Of a DNA stretch of 64,000 nucleotides, positions 23,560-35,388 are shown piece after piece. Source of the stretch: Cadophora sp. MPI-SDFR-AT-0126 (lineage: Eukaryota > Ascomycota > Leotiomycetes > Helotiales > Ploettnerulaceae). The number at the start of each line of letters is the position of its first letter. The first letter of the stretch is position 1. The stretch spans positions 62,001 to 126,000 of the forward strand of contig JAGMVK010000008.1 of NCBI GenBank assembly GCA_020747065.1, written 5' to 3'. A model generated the notes under the pieces. That model was not told the DNA's origin. It was given only the letters and a program-made list of their open reading frames with translations, and searched no databases. The position numbers and the translations under genes were made by a program.

Positions 23560-24334
23560 GGGATTGCAGTACTGACAAATTCAACAGCCACTTCTTCCTG
23601 GCCTATGGAACACCCATCGTAGGAAAAATCCGCATTGAGCGATAACCCATGTCTTTAGCCCTGTCGGAATAGGCTTTCCTGGTACAGTGTTAATGTCTTT
23701 GGATCGTCCCGTGAATCGCTTGATTGCTTCATCCACTGCAACGTTTCTGCCAGGCCGCCATATTCGAGTGTTGACATTCTGAATATGCGTGTTGAGAAAT
23801 TCAATCTAATTCAAAAATCAGCAAAATCTATAAAGGAATGCAAAAGATATTCAACCTTTTCATAGAGGTCTTCCACACTTGGGTATGCTATGCGAAATCT
23901 CGTACGGAGCTCTAAGAACCTGTCTCTTGAAAAGCACTTGACAATTGCGTGAAAAGGAGTAATTCTGTGAGTACTCCAATAGTCTTCGATCCGATTCAAA
24001 GGGAATACTGTCATGTAAATACAGCATGCCAAATACAGGTAGATCTCCTGTCGACATGTTGCAAACCAGCTTTTGGCACGGCTCCAGGGCAATCCTTAGA
24101 CGGCTTTTTATAAGAATTGGTAGCTTCCACGATCCTATCAATCATAATTGGGGAATAATACTGTGTAAAAAGAGTAATAGGATCGTTTCGTGATACAGTA
24201 TCCGGCAGGTGAAGGTCCATATCAAAATCAGGGCAATTCATAGGCTGGAAATGTGTCCCCTTCGTCTCCAAAGGTGCTTCCGCGGGTCTTAGGGTTCCTG
24301 CATCGGTAGGGTCTTGAACCGCTGATTCCGGCAT
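23560..24334 (-). pseudogene. piggyBac-like (DDE_Tnp_1_7) transposase remnant
   Basis: Pieces in three frames line up with the N-terminal half of fungal piggyBac-derived transposases. ITLFTQYYSPIMIDRIVEATN is near 24185-24120. EIYLYLACCIYM, RIEDYWS and FHAIVKCFSRDRFLELRTRF are near 24045-23905. NVAVDEAIKRFTGRS, with the first catalytic Asp, is near 23745-23700, then KPIPTGLKTWVIAQCGF. At least two frameshifts occur (near 24080 and 23820), and the remaining catalytic residues are missing. No TTAA-flanked termini were found. It is inactive. Confidence 0.72.
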
Positions 24335-24459
24335 TGTAAAATGTTGAAAATATAAGTGATTTTGGTGGGGAAATAGGCCTTTTTTTACACTTTTGTTTAC
24401 CCGGGCACGGGCCTTTTTGGCCCTGTAATGCGAGGCGACTTAGCGTGCCGCTACAGGGC

Positions 24460-24715
24460 TGTGACGGCGCGAATAGAGTTCTATTGCTATGCTAACTAAC
24501 AAAAGACAATCGACGAGGAATCAAGAGGTTCTAAGGGAAGCCTCCTTTATATGCTCAATCGAGGTCCTCGCTTACCACTAGCTTATTCTACCAGGCGAGT
24601 CACTTCAGTCGATTCGCTTCCCAATTAAGAAATAATCAATCCACCTCAGCTCATTCTGCCAACCCAGCACCACATGATCCTACCCAGAACGTCATGTGAC
24701 GTGTGGTTCGTCACA
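24460..24715. mobile_element. Solo LTR with perfect 5-bp target duplication
   Basis: The 256-bp element starts TGTGACGGCGCG and ends GTTCGTCACA, and is bracketed by AGGGC (24455-24459 and 24716-24720). The TG...CA ends and exact duplication show LTR-LTR recombination of a retrotransposon. It carries a CACGTCAC-like, GATC-rich 3' half. No related internal sequence was seen nearby. Confidence 0.85.
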
Positions 24716-24744
24716 AGGGCTAGGCGCTGAAGCAGCGGTGCATG

Positions 24745-24975
24745 CCGCAGTTAAGGTGTTCATGTCTCAGCTAGAATAGGGGGTTCAGACTACTTCTGGA
24801 GGCGATTCGGTACAGTTTCGGGGTGGTATATAGTCTGGCACCTCCCGTACCCTCTTAGAAAGACACAGATTTTTACCCACACTTTCAGGCTTCATATTAT
24901 ATCGATATAACGCTTGATTCTTGGCTTATACTCGGTACTATACCGACAAACAGTCATTAAATCAATGAAGGTGGT
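24745..24975 (+). repeat. Dispersed repeat, copy 1 (see 61990-62235)
   Basis: The core GTATATAGTCTGGCACC, followed by CTCTTAGA and, further on, TATATCGATAT, CGGTACT and CACCGACAAA-like words, is shared colinearly with 61990-62235. A TATA-like motif sits in the core. The repeat resembles an LTR or a retroelement 5' region. Sequence from 24976 to 25600 has no supported gene. Confidence 0.55.
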
Positions 24976-25624
24976 ATCTAGGTTCTACGAGCTTCGATGA
25001 GTCTCACCGCCCGGCAGGGGGGGACGAGGCCCACCTGGAACCCCTTCCGTACAAGAGGAGTGTAAGCATAACGTGACCTTTCGGAGCGGAGGTATCTTTA
25101 TCCTAGCGAGGCTAAACTCCTCTTGGATAATGGCTTGAGTGCCTGAGGTAAATGGGCCACCCTTCCACCAGTGCTTCCACTTTGCTTCCGGGCACATCCT
25201 CCACAAATTTTATTTGTCACGTGACCAATCTGGAGCTAACAGCGACAGAGTTCCAATATTGTTGAAATTTGGAAGCCTCTGAATGGCATAATAGGAACAG
25301 CATAGATCTGAGGCATATTAAGTTTAAGTATGGACTTTCGGTATTGGTGCGCATCAGACAGGCCACGCGAGCGTGTACGTGATGTCCAAGCGAAGTTGGT
25401 ATAAAACCACTTCCTGCCTCTCAATATCAAACTGCTCTTCTTAGCTTGTATTCTAAGTCACAAATCGACATTCTGCTTCTCTCTTGAGACCTCTATTCTC
25501 GCGTTGTCACAGTAATATGAAGCTGACCGCCTGAAACGTTGACATCCCAACGGCGCCGCCCCCCATTATCTGAAAGAGATATCACCTCTGAGTGATACCC
25601 CTAGACGTTATACTGGCGTTGTCC

Positions 25625-27664
25625 TTAATAAAAGTGAGTATATTTTAGGGAGCTCTTGTGCACTTCCATTTCCTTGATCGTGTTAGTTATATCTGAGAGA
25701 CTCTCAAGTACGCTTACTTGCCATCTTGAAAGCGTTCAGTTCTTCTTTAATATTCTGAGCAAGTATGGGCGTCAATTGACTACAAACCGCAGTCTCGCCT
25801 CTTCGATCGTATTCGTCCCTCGGCCAGGTGTCGTAGGATTGAACTTGTGGACTGAATGTCGTACTACGCTTGAAGTTTTGAGGAGGGATGTCCAGAATAT
25901 ACGCTGATTTGCGATACAATCTTAGGTCAGACGTGGAGACATCACGTCCAATAGTTACAGAATGTCTTTGTTTGGTATCCTGAGGAATCCGACTAGGAGC
26001 GCTCGGAGTGAACGAGATCGGTGAACCGTTAACGTCGGAGATCATTAGCAGCTTGGAACTAGCAACCTCATTATTTGCAGACAGTATAATAGGAAACATA
26101 TCTCCCGAGTCGATAGCAGACCCTGCGTTCGTTAGAGATAAACTATATATGATAAAACTTAGGACTTACTCTTCAGGATGCCTTTTTTGATGACTGCAGG
26201 TTCGGTTTGCTCTTTCTCAGGACTAACAATATCCTGGCTCGTGACGCAATTACCCCACGGAGAGTTTTGGTCCCGGCTATCAGCGTCGGCATTCGTAGCA
26301 TCCATTAAGTTTCTTTCAACCTTTTTGTGTCCTGTTCCGCCGCTATCGCCTTGGACATTAGTGTTGATGTTTACTTTTCCGCAGTCTACCTCTCGGGTAA
26401 CCATCGACAGTTGTACTTGACTTATTTCGCTAAAAGGAGGCTCCGCGGTAGGTACTCCGAAAACGGATCGACGACGGAAGAGCCTATCGAGAAGGGGTGT
26501 CGATCTCTTTATTCCCTTACCGATCTTCTGAATAATAGTGGAAGGGAACGACGGCACCGGCACAGGGGAGACAGATCGATTGTCGGTTGACCTAGAAAAG
26601 CCATCTTGGCCAGAGCAGATGCCCCGAGCCTTAGCGCCTTCCTCTCGCCTTTTTGCAGACCTTGGCTTCTTAGCTATACTCCCATCTTCATTCCGCCCTT
26701 TTTGCGGGCGCGTTTGTTCAGCCGCCGCAGGTATGCTTTTGGCAGCTTTGTGAGTGATATTGCCCGAGGCGTCCCTAAGGCGTACTGCCTTTCTGGAAGA
26801 AAAGGACGGCATACGAGTAGTCTTATTCGTTTTGCGTTCCATATGAATAAGAGCCGGCAATTGTTCGCAAGGCGCGGTGGCGCCTTTAGAATTACTCATG
26901 CGATCGTGCAATGAAGATAGCCCAGTAGACAGTACTGGTGAGTTCCTCCAATGATTTTGACGATCTTGTCCAATATCACCCCGACAGCCTTGCTGAAGGC
27001 GTCGACGAGGAGGGATTCTCATTCCTGTATCAATCTTAGGATCTGAGGAGGTTCCGCTCCCAACCGAGCTGAGGCTTCTCCGTCGATATCTTGCTGGAAT
27101 TTCTCGAATTGGCTGTCGATATAAATTCGCGTCGTCAACAGTCCTTTGCCAGGGCAGATCGGATGTGAACGCGCCTTTGGTCGTTATTAAGGATTGGCCA
27201 TGAGAAGTCTGCGCTGCAGAGCCTGGCTGCCTGCTTATTAGGGGAAGGCTATCAGCGTGGTTAGGTCGACCGTATAAATGACTGATACTAGCCATCTTTG
27301 AATCATATGGCATAGCTGAGCCGGATGTGAGTGCAAGATGAGTGTTAGGTATTCGGCTCGCAGTCTCTGCCCAATAATCGAGTGGTTGGAGGCAGCGATT
27401 TGGTGATACCTGCATCGAGGCAGCAGCTGGATACAGTGTACTATTGCCTACTTGCGCCATGCCAAGTATCTGGGCCGGTGGGTTGCCTGAGATTGATGTA
27501 GCTGCCTCATCTGTTCGAAGGTATGGATTTCGGAGACTAGCTTCTGATCTGGTTGGAGTGCTGGTGGTGGAAGTATACTGTGTCGCTGTCGCAATGGAAC
27601 CACCCCCACGATAGGTTATTGCCCCAACATTGCCATTTCTTCCATTATACTTATTTCGATGCAT
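25625..27664 (-). CDS. Low-complexity protein with Bni4/Afr1-like C-terminal domain (647 aa)
   Basis: Exons 27664-26170, 26122-25722 and 25672-25625 give 647 aa. Intron 1 is GT-AG (47 bp); intron 2 (25721-25673) uses a GC donor (ATG|GCAAGT). Residues 1 to about 480 are Ser/Arg/Pro-rich with basic clusters and no known domain. The C-terminus reads FSPQVQSYDTWPRDEYDRRG, then CSQLTPILAQNIKEELNAFK, then MEMEVHKSSLKYTHFY. From memory, this matches the conserved end of fungal bud-neck/septin-associated proteins of the Bni4/Afr1 type, where an RVxF-like motif (here RSTTF) recruits protein phosphatase 1. The role in polarity or septation is inferred. Using the GC donor is the only way I found to complete the conserved ending. 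The gene is intact and flanked by transposon-rich DNA. Confidence 0.75.
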
Positions 27665-28282
27665 GATTGATAAGCTTGATAGATGCTAGTATCCTTGGGT
27701 CTGGTGGCTTCTTTTTTCGGTTGGGGGAAGGTGAATGCCAGGCACTAGAGGATTCACGGATCTGGTCTATTGTTGGAAAAAAGTTTACAAGAACAGCCTT
27801 TAGTAATTTTGGGGGATGTCTCCCAGTCGTGCAAATGCAATCAGCTTCCATTGCACTCATGCCCAAACCGGGATGGCCGGAAGATGTTACCTGAGCTGAT
27901 GAACGCCTTATTAATTATCTAACAACTATTGGAACGATGCAATGGAAAAATTCCTCAATAGTGCTTGCAGTACAAAGAGTGCGATATGATTTGAGCATTC
28001 ATCAACATGTGTCGACGGAGCTCCGTAAATGCTTTTGATGGCATGTGAGATGGTCATAGCTCGGCCAAGCCCCGCTCCACATCGACGGGAATGACGAATC
28101 TAGCCCCTGCATGTCTTGCACCTCTCAATATAACCAAAAGGCTCAAATGTCATAGGCGCATACACTCGAGAAAGATAGTGCTAGGTAACGATGGAAAAGT
28201 TCATAACCAGTTATGGTTCATAGGAATATCCATGTTCCGCAACTTGCAGCGTCGCGCTCACCGTGGGCAAACTGGCTGCACT
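27665..28282. other. Intergenic, promoter side of the 25.6-27.7 kb gene
   Basis: Short frames at 27651-27866 (minus) and 28091-28321 (plus) show no recognisable domain. The composition is balanced, and it ends at a LINE-type 3' tail. Confidence 0.35.
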
Positions 28283-28365
28283 GTGAAGGCCCAGATACTT
28301 AGGATTCAGGGGAGACGCTAAGCGAATAGGTCGAAGCCCTGAAAGAAGTAGAATGCCTATATGCA
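28283..28365 (+). mobile_element. 5'-truncated LINE tail
   Basis: TGAAGGCCCAGATACTTAGG and the following 60 bp match 5270-5345, the tail of the Tad-like LINE, at more than 85% by eye. Nothing upstream reads as LINE ORF2, so only the 3' end was inserted or retained. Confidence 0.55.
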
Positions 28366-28369
28366 TGAA

Positions 28370-31300
28370 AGTGATAATGAGCTTGCCCTCTCAACTATAG
28401 TATTGCTTTGGCCCAAGTATTACTAATAATCCTTTGAAGTAATTTATGTTGCAGAAATAGTGTGCGAAAGTATTAAAATTATAGTTTATTCTTATTCTAT
28501 TCTAGATAGCTTATAAAATTTCCACATTTATCCATTCTTATATTCCAGTTTATCTGCTAAGCGGTACTATTAAGGATTAGTTGTAATAGATAACGGAAGG
28601 GTAAGTGATAATATATTGCGTATTGCTAGAGAAATAACCGGGTTAGCCTTAGATATTAGCGTAATTATAATCGAGGTATAGGCTAGAATTATTGTAGCTA
28701 GGGCTGATTAGTCTTAGGTTAGAACTTTAGCAGGGAAATTATTAGTAATCTATAGTATATAGATACTGAGCTAGGCCTTAATTGAATTCCGGCTAGTCCC
28801 CTGCTTCGACGGAAGGATTAGTGACGTTAATAGGTGTCCAGGCTTTATTTAGCCGCGAGGTTAATACTACTATAATGCCTTGCATTGGCGTCCCATTAAT
28901 ACTTAATAGTGATTTAATATCATCTATACTGATTTAAGAATATATTTAATTAAAAGTATTGGACTTATTAGAAGTTTATTAGAGGCTACTAAACTTCTTC
29001 AAGTCTTTCTTAAGCACCTTATATTATTCTAATCCCCCCCTAGTCCATCTAAGAGATTTTTAGGTAAATCGATTGCTATAGCTATTATTAAGTCGTTGAA
29101 AATAGTTGTGTATCTTCCCGAATAGTTTAAGGTAACCTTTAGTGATTTCTAAACATAGACTTATCTCCAGGAGGGTCTTTAAGGCTAGGCCAATATAGCT
29201 TTTATTTGGAGAGTCTATATATATCTAGTATATCTGTAACAATTAACCTAGCAAATGATAGCCTATATCTATATACAGGAAGTAGATCGCATAAAGATAA
29301 ATGAACGATATATGCTAAACGGCGAATATAATTTAGGGGGTTTAAGGAAGGTAATTGCTATCTTAACAGGTTTGTACAATATTTACTATATCCCTTACTA
29401 CTTTGAAGATTACCTTAGAACTCTACTCCTAGAATTCCATAGGTATTGTAATATCTTTTTTAGTGAATATAAGTTTATCTAGTAGGCCTTAGGGCTTTTG
29501 GCACCTAAGTGGTATAAAGGGGATATATTTCCTATAGAGTATAATAAGATAGAGCAAATAGAGTGTGTATATCGAGATATAAGTAATCGCGTTATACTTC
29601 TTAATATAAATAGATAAATTTACTTTAAAGAATACTAGAGTTAATAGTAATGCAGCTTGAAAGTCCTTGAGTTATTAATATAACTTTGAAAACTCAGTAA
29701 ATCTATCCTACGAAGGCAGTTTCTTAGTTCTCCGACCTCTAGTATAGCTCTAATTAGATAATCTATTAAATATTTCAAGTAAATAAAGATATCTACTTAG
29801 AGCTTTATTATTACTTACTATAGTGCTCTTAGCTAGATTAATTATACTATTTTTTAACTAATCTAAACTTAGGAAGCTAGTTTAGGTATTATAAATAAAT
29901 AGAAACTAGTTATTTAAGTATAAAAGGTAGACCTGTAATTTCTTTACTTAAATTATTATAGGCTTATTTTTTCTAGCCGTAAGTATATAGTCTATAATGA
30001 AATAACTCTATAATATACGCCTCCGAACTTCTTTTTAAACTAGATCCTTACTAATATTTATCCCTAACTTACCCAGACCCTATTTAAGAGAAGTTATATA
30101 AACTAAGTAATCTGGATTATCCTTATATATAAGACCTAGTAATTATGCCAGCCTTATAGCAGCGCTAATATATACTTAGGCCCTTATACCCCTATTCTAG
30201 TTCCACTTGAATAAGCTAAGTATTAGTAATACTTAGATAGAATCGAGCGAAGGGTTAGTAAGGTCTTCACTTAGTATATTAAAGACTAATACAAGTGCAG
30301 TAGCATAGTATTTACTAGTAACCAGAGGGTCGCTTAGTTAAGAGAATAATTAAGAGTGATAAGTAATTAGGTTAGGGTGAAATCAAGCAGTAAAGGTCAG
30401 GACCCTAAGTAATAAGATATATCTATCCTAAGGATCTGATATTATCTTACTATAAGGATCTTATGAAAAAGATACTTAATATATTTATTTCTTAAAAGTT
30501 AGGAAGTAAAGAAAAGGTATTTCTATTATAAAATATAATTTAAAGATATTATAGACTTCATCTAATACCTTTCTTATAAGGATTAAAGCTTATAGCGCAT
30601 CTCCTTTAGCCCGATAATTACTACTATATATAAGATCACCGGTCTTTTAAATCTTCTTTCTCTTACTCCCTCCCTCTTCTTTAATACTAGCAGAACCTTT
30701 TAATTACTTTAGTAATAATATTAAGCCTAATAGCCGGTATATATAGCTTCTACCGCTCTACTAGTAAGTTATATATATAGAATTAATACCGGTATTAATA
30801 CCTATATAATATATTAGTGGGTTATAACTAGTAAGTATTACATTACTTATATTTTGCTTTTCTTATCTTATATAATATATAAGTAATACTTACATGTACT
30901 ATTTTTACAGATAGTAACACGCTTTCTTTTGTTTTATATAAATAATACCCGATAAGGAAAGAAATAGAAATAATACTAGTCGAAGATAGTTATTAGAGTT
31001 AAGAAGTATAATATAAGGAGAGGGTCTTAATTATAGTAATTATATATATAGCTACATAAAATAACAAATAAAGTAAGGAAGGGGACGTAAAATTAGTTCA
31101 AGGCGGGGGCTTACTAGTGGCTTCCCCGCGGTTTATATATTCAGGCTATTTTCCAAGCTTTGCAAAAATTCCTTTAGGCTTCTAAAACTAAAGCTATTAA
31201 TATTACTTGAATATTTAAAATAACAAAAAATAATTATGATTTAGTACTTAGAATTAAGAATTAAAAAAGGTAAATTATATTTCCTCTAATTAACCTTCTA

Positions 31301-32330
31301 TATGTAATCGGAATCAAATACTTAAGAGAAAGTAGCTGGAGCATTATCCCGCACCTTGAGATAACAAGGGCTAGCGTACTCAGCGTGAAGTTAATAGCTA
31401 AGATTATCCTCGCTTATAGATAGGATTAACGCATGTAAGTGTCCTAGTTACATGGAGCTAGAGACGCATATTAAATTACCACATGTAGTAAATTCTGCTA
31501 AGTTTAGCTCTTAGTTAAGGTACTTATATAAAAACAAATATTAAGAGGTGAAACGCTTAGAAGTTAGTATAGGGAGATAATCGGCATTTTTGAGTATAGT
31601 ACTACTACACTCTGCTACCGCTATAAAGTCTAGGGTTTCTTATAATGAATTTTTTATAGAAATCCGATACCTCTATATCTTAAATAAGGCTTTAATTTTC
31701 AGAGATATAATTTATCTTAAAAAGTTAATAATATAAAAGCTACGATTTTATGTTAGTTTTAATATAATATATTAATAAAGCTAATAATATTATGAAATTG
31801 GATCCTTACTATTATAAATCCTATTACTAGTTTAGTATGATATTATTAAGTAATTAGTAACTGCCCCCTTGGAAAATCTGGATGTTTTAGCGTTAAAATT
31901 AAAAGGATAGGCGGGTAGTCCGTAGCTCGGTTATTTGGCTAGTTAAAATCGCACTATCCCCTATTTTTATATCTAGTCCCCTTTCGGGAGATTTTATAAC
32001 TATAGCGCTGCAGTAGTATAGGTTATATAACCGGGATACAGGGTACTAAGCAAGAAAGGTGCACTCTTATTGATCCTTGATTAAATTACTTTATGCAGTA
32101 TTAAAGAATATTTAGGGATCTTATAGATAAATAGGATATGCGTGCTTAGTCTTTGGTATTAGGTGGACGATGTCCTTGCTACTTCGTAATGGTTCTATGA
32201 TCGCTTTAAGGATTTTCAACTAATACTGCAACCCAAATGCTAAGTAAGTTTATATATCCAGCCCTATCAAGTTCATTGACCACCCTCCCCGACTTCTATT
32301 TTTTTAATTTTTTTAATTCCATTTTTTCAT
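28370..32330. repeat. AT-rich RIP block of decayed transposons
   Basis: Nearly 4 kb is TA-rich and stop-filled on all frames. One part is readable: near 30230-30440 the plus strand gives RPLYPYSSST upstream, then SSIVFTSNQRVA*LRE*LRV. That resembles the C-terminal region of pogo/Fot1-type transposases, with Gln codons converted to TAG/TAA. An open piece at 29255-29482 (VDRIKINERYMLNGEY) is not recognised. The rest could not be read on either strand. Confidence 0.55.
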
Positions 32331-32589
32331 GCTATAAGAGTCTGAGACTATGGAGCAGGGTAGATCTTTGCAGACTCTACTGTTCTAATTGTTAAAGTAC
32401 AAAATTGTGATACAGGTGAAGGTCCCTTCGGGTGCTCCCCGACGAAAGCTCTACAAGTACAGTTCCCTCCACACAACCTTCCTTCCGTACCTTCCGTACG
32501 TGCCTGCTGTCGCTTATAACAGTCGAATTTGTGCTCCAGGCTAAGCCCCCCACTACTATAAGGAACACTCCGCGCGATCATTAGTCGAC

Positions 32590-33100
32590 ATATCAAGCCC
32601 CATTTTTCTCACCCGCCAGCAGGTAAGGTCATCAATCAACACTAATACTTGAGCCCCGTTTTTCTCATCTACTTGCAGGGTAAGACCATTAATCGACACT
32701 ACTGTACTGTAACACTTTGTACCCCATTTTTTTTTTCGCACCGAATGAGCTCCACTCAAGGTCATCAAGTCATCATGTCATCATGTCCGCACCGAATGAG
32801 TTCCCATGTCATTATGTCCGCACCCAGAATAAGCTCCACTCAAGGTCCGCATGTCATTATATCTTTATATCCGTATCCCAAATAAGTTCTACTCCAAGTT
32901 ATTATATTAGTACTGATATTTTTGGACCCTATTTTTTCTTATTTACTAGTAGAGTAACGTTATTAATCCAATACTAATACTTTAAGGACTTATCTTTCTT
33001 ATTCTTTAAAACTAATATTTTAAATACTATTTTTTCTCACTTATTAGTCGGGTAAGGTTATTAATTTAAACTAAACAATTTCAGTCTATTACAGGGCAGG
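32590..33100 (+). repeat. Degenerate minisatellite region
   Basis: A unit with the form CCCATTTTTCTCACCCGCC, GGTAAGGTCATCAATCAACAC, TAATACTT recurs with decay near 32600, 32654, 32724, 32928 and 33029. Inside lies a second array of GTCCGCACC..ATGAGTTCC..ATGTCATTATGTC words (32750-32885). C-to-T decay increases to the right, as if RIP affected that side more strongly. Frames across it are repeat artefacts. Confidence 0.6.
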
Positions 33101-33319
33101 GTTATTATATCTATATCGGTTATCAGGGCACTAGCTGAAATTATATTCTGCGGGCTGGATTACTTGGTACTTCGTCGCCGGGGTAATAGTTGCTAATACA
33201 GGAGTGTAACGCTTTTACTAAATCAGGAAACAATTCTCAAGATTTAGAAATCTTATTGGCTAATGCCCCCTGTTTTTAGAGAACTCTCTGGAAGTCTTGG
33301 CACTAACTATTACCCCGAG

Positions 33320-33484
33320 TACTATAGTAGTTGGGATAAATAAATCCCTACTATGAAGGTGTGGTTCTAGGAGCTTCTCCCCCATAAATAGACTAATGCT
33401 GATGAAATGATTGGACACAGGTCCTTGCTGAGGCTCGTGCTGATAGAGACAGGGTAGGGGTTTATTTACCCTAGATACCAAGTA
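33320..33484 (+). mobile_element. MITE family 1, copy 1 (decayed left end)
   Basis: This is about 165 bp with terminal inverted repeats of the type TACTTGGTAGTTGGGATAAA / TTTATTTACCCTAGATACCAAGTA. The left end here has several substitutions. The interior (GGTGTGGTTCTAGGAGCTTC, GGACACAGGTCCTTGCTGAG) is almost identical to 52046-52209 and is inverted in 58336-58499. The TA flanks suggest Tc1/mariner-type mobilisation. Confidence 0.85.
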
Positions 33485-34500
33485 TATTTCTCAGGTTGTT
33501 AACCCTATTTCAGAATTGGTGACTTGTTGCGGGCCCAGATGACTTTTTGGGACTACTAGAGGTTTAATGCTGGTAAGCGTTGTTGTCCGAAGTGATAATC
33601 AGGTCCTCCGACGTTGACAGGGCTCCGAGCTAATATTCGCTTCCTCTCACTTCCTCTCGCTTCGATGCACAAAATGCGGTCCCCTACGGACCACTCATAA
33701 ACCGTGCCTCCTCCTGGTCTGCATGTAAGCTAAGTATATCAGTCAGGACTCCACGGGCACCGCTTACACTAATCCGTTTTTTATTATAATATTATTCCTT
33801 CTAGAATATTCTCTTAAAGTATTACAGTAATATCGTTTCCACTAGCAAAGATCTATTAGTTAATAGCGCTATTAATTATTATTAAAATATCTTCATATGA
33901 AAATACTAAATTAGAACAAATAATGCGTATATTATTCGCGGGTAACGCCCCTACTATAGATGACTTGCAGGACTTAGGACTGCTATTTCTCCGCTTGATC
34001 CTCCTTACAGCAAATAGTTAGAATCGTTGTAGTCTTTTTGACTAAGCCTGAGACATGCCACTCAACTCCAATGATAATGCATGACTCCTGCGTTTACCTC
34101 TTGCATTGCTGCTACATTCCTCTCACAATCGGGCCACCGCTTGGACGCCACCACTGGGAACTGTCCCAGCAGCGAATCTTCTGCTATGGTGCATGCCTGT
34201 GACGCCTAGGTCACATTGTTTCGCTCCTCAGCCGCGTTAGAGTGCTTGTATCAGCCCCTGCCCCGTCGCGTCTCGCCGAAGTTACCTGAGTTCAGGTCGC
34301 GTTTTTCATATGCTGCCCGCAGGCAACCTTAGCCACACCGCTGGAAGCGCCCTATAATAGAGATATCTAGCACATCTCTCTCCAAAATATGCTTAATTTC
34401 CTCTTGAAAGCCTTAGGATACTATCATATTATTCTTTTCGTCACAATCTCACAGATCTCGTCGTTTTAATCACGATAACACATTAAGCGAGCGACCAACG
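33485..34500. other. Intergenic region, partly AT-rich
   Basis: No gene is supported. 33775-33960 is AT-rich. The remainder is balanced with no recognised motif; it may contain the promoter of the BTB gene. Confidence 0.35.
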
Positions 34501-34689
34501 ATATTCAATCGACGACTCAATCAGAGTTTTTCAAAAGGCCGACGAGCGAACAAGTCGAAATCATTATTTCGAGGGTATACTGTCTTGAAAGATCGCCGCG
34601 AGTAAACTCGTAAACGTCCGACCGAGGAAAGTCCTCAACTCGGAAGGGAAGTAATATTCAATACAATAAATCCTACATTACTGATTTCT

Positions 34690-35388
34690 CTAGTACTCTA
34701 ACTTCATCAATCATCACCTTAGTTGTTGGTCGGGAACGACGACTTTTCGCAGCTCACGAAGACGCACTATGTCTATCTCTATTCTTCTAAGCTGCCTACA
34801 GAGGACAATTCATGGAAGCCACGAGCAAACGAATCTCTCTCCGCGACGAAGAGCCTGAAATATTCTCCTCGGTCCTTGAATATCTATATAAGGGTGATTA
34901 CTATCCACGACTAGTCCACAATAAGGGTAGGAACTCGTGGGAGATAGATACAGGCACAGAAGGCAGCGTCGAGCCGACGGTCTATCATCACGGCATTGAT
35001 GGCGAGTTATTGAAGGACACTGTCATCTACTGCGCCGCAGAGAAATATGGACTCGATGAGCTCAAACGAGTTGCACTGCAAAAGCAAGGTCTACGTGAGC
35101 TCACAGATACCTTGGTCCATCCCTTTACTCAAATGCTAACAACACATCCCAGAATCGGGTATTCAATGCAGCACAGTCCTCTCCTCAGCTCGATACGCCT
35201 ACGCCAACACCCCTGATACCGACTCAAATATACGAGCACACTACCTCGCTTTGATCATCAGAAGTCGAGGCACATTCAAACAAAGCGGGACAATGCAGTT
35301 GGAGATGCAGAATGGAGGGAGCCGGCTGTTCTTCGATCTCTTCGTCGCTCTCTGCAACCACGTTGATGATGTTGTAAGCATTACGTGA
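34690..35388 (+). pseudogene. BTB/POZ-domain protein with a premature stop
   Basis: BTB proteins of this fungal group are small, often interaction or ubiquitin-ligase adaptor proteins. The frame reads SSIITLVVGRERRLFAAHED, then ALCLSLFF, a TAA (34788-34790), then AAYRGQFMEATSKRISLRDE, EIFSSVLEYLYKGDYYP and LLKDTVIYCAAEKYGLDELK. A GT-AG intron (35095-35152) links KQGL to SGIQCSTVLSSARYAYAN, and the frame closes at 35388 with FFDLFVALCNHVDDVVSIT. Everything after the stop is open and well conserved, so the lesion looks recent. Relatives have FFKAA at the stop. A first exon upstream (about 34500-34645, donor near 34649) is suspected, but no clear start codon was found. Confidence 0.78.

Noticed and set aside
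26178..26914. Several plus-strand frames of 70-100 codons
   Set aside because: They lie antisense to the 647-aa Bni4/Afr1-like gene, whose exons are in phase and have a conserved end.
33260..33481. Minus-strand frame starting MVSRVNKPLPCLYQHEPQQG, conserved in two further places (51907-52206, 58297-58509)
   Set aside because: The conservation is that of the MITE DNA itself; the frame crosses the inverted ends and is not a gene.
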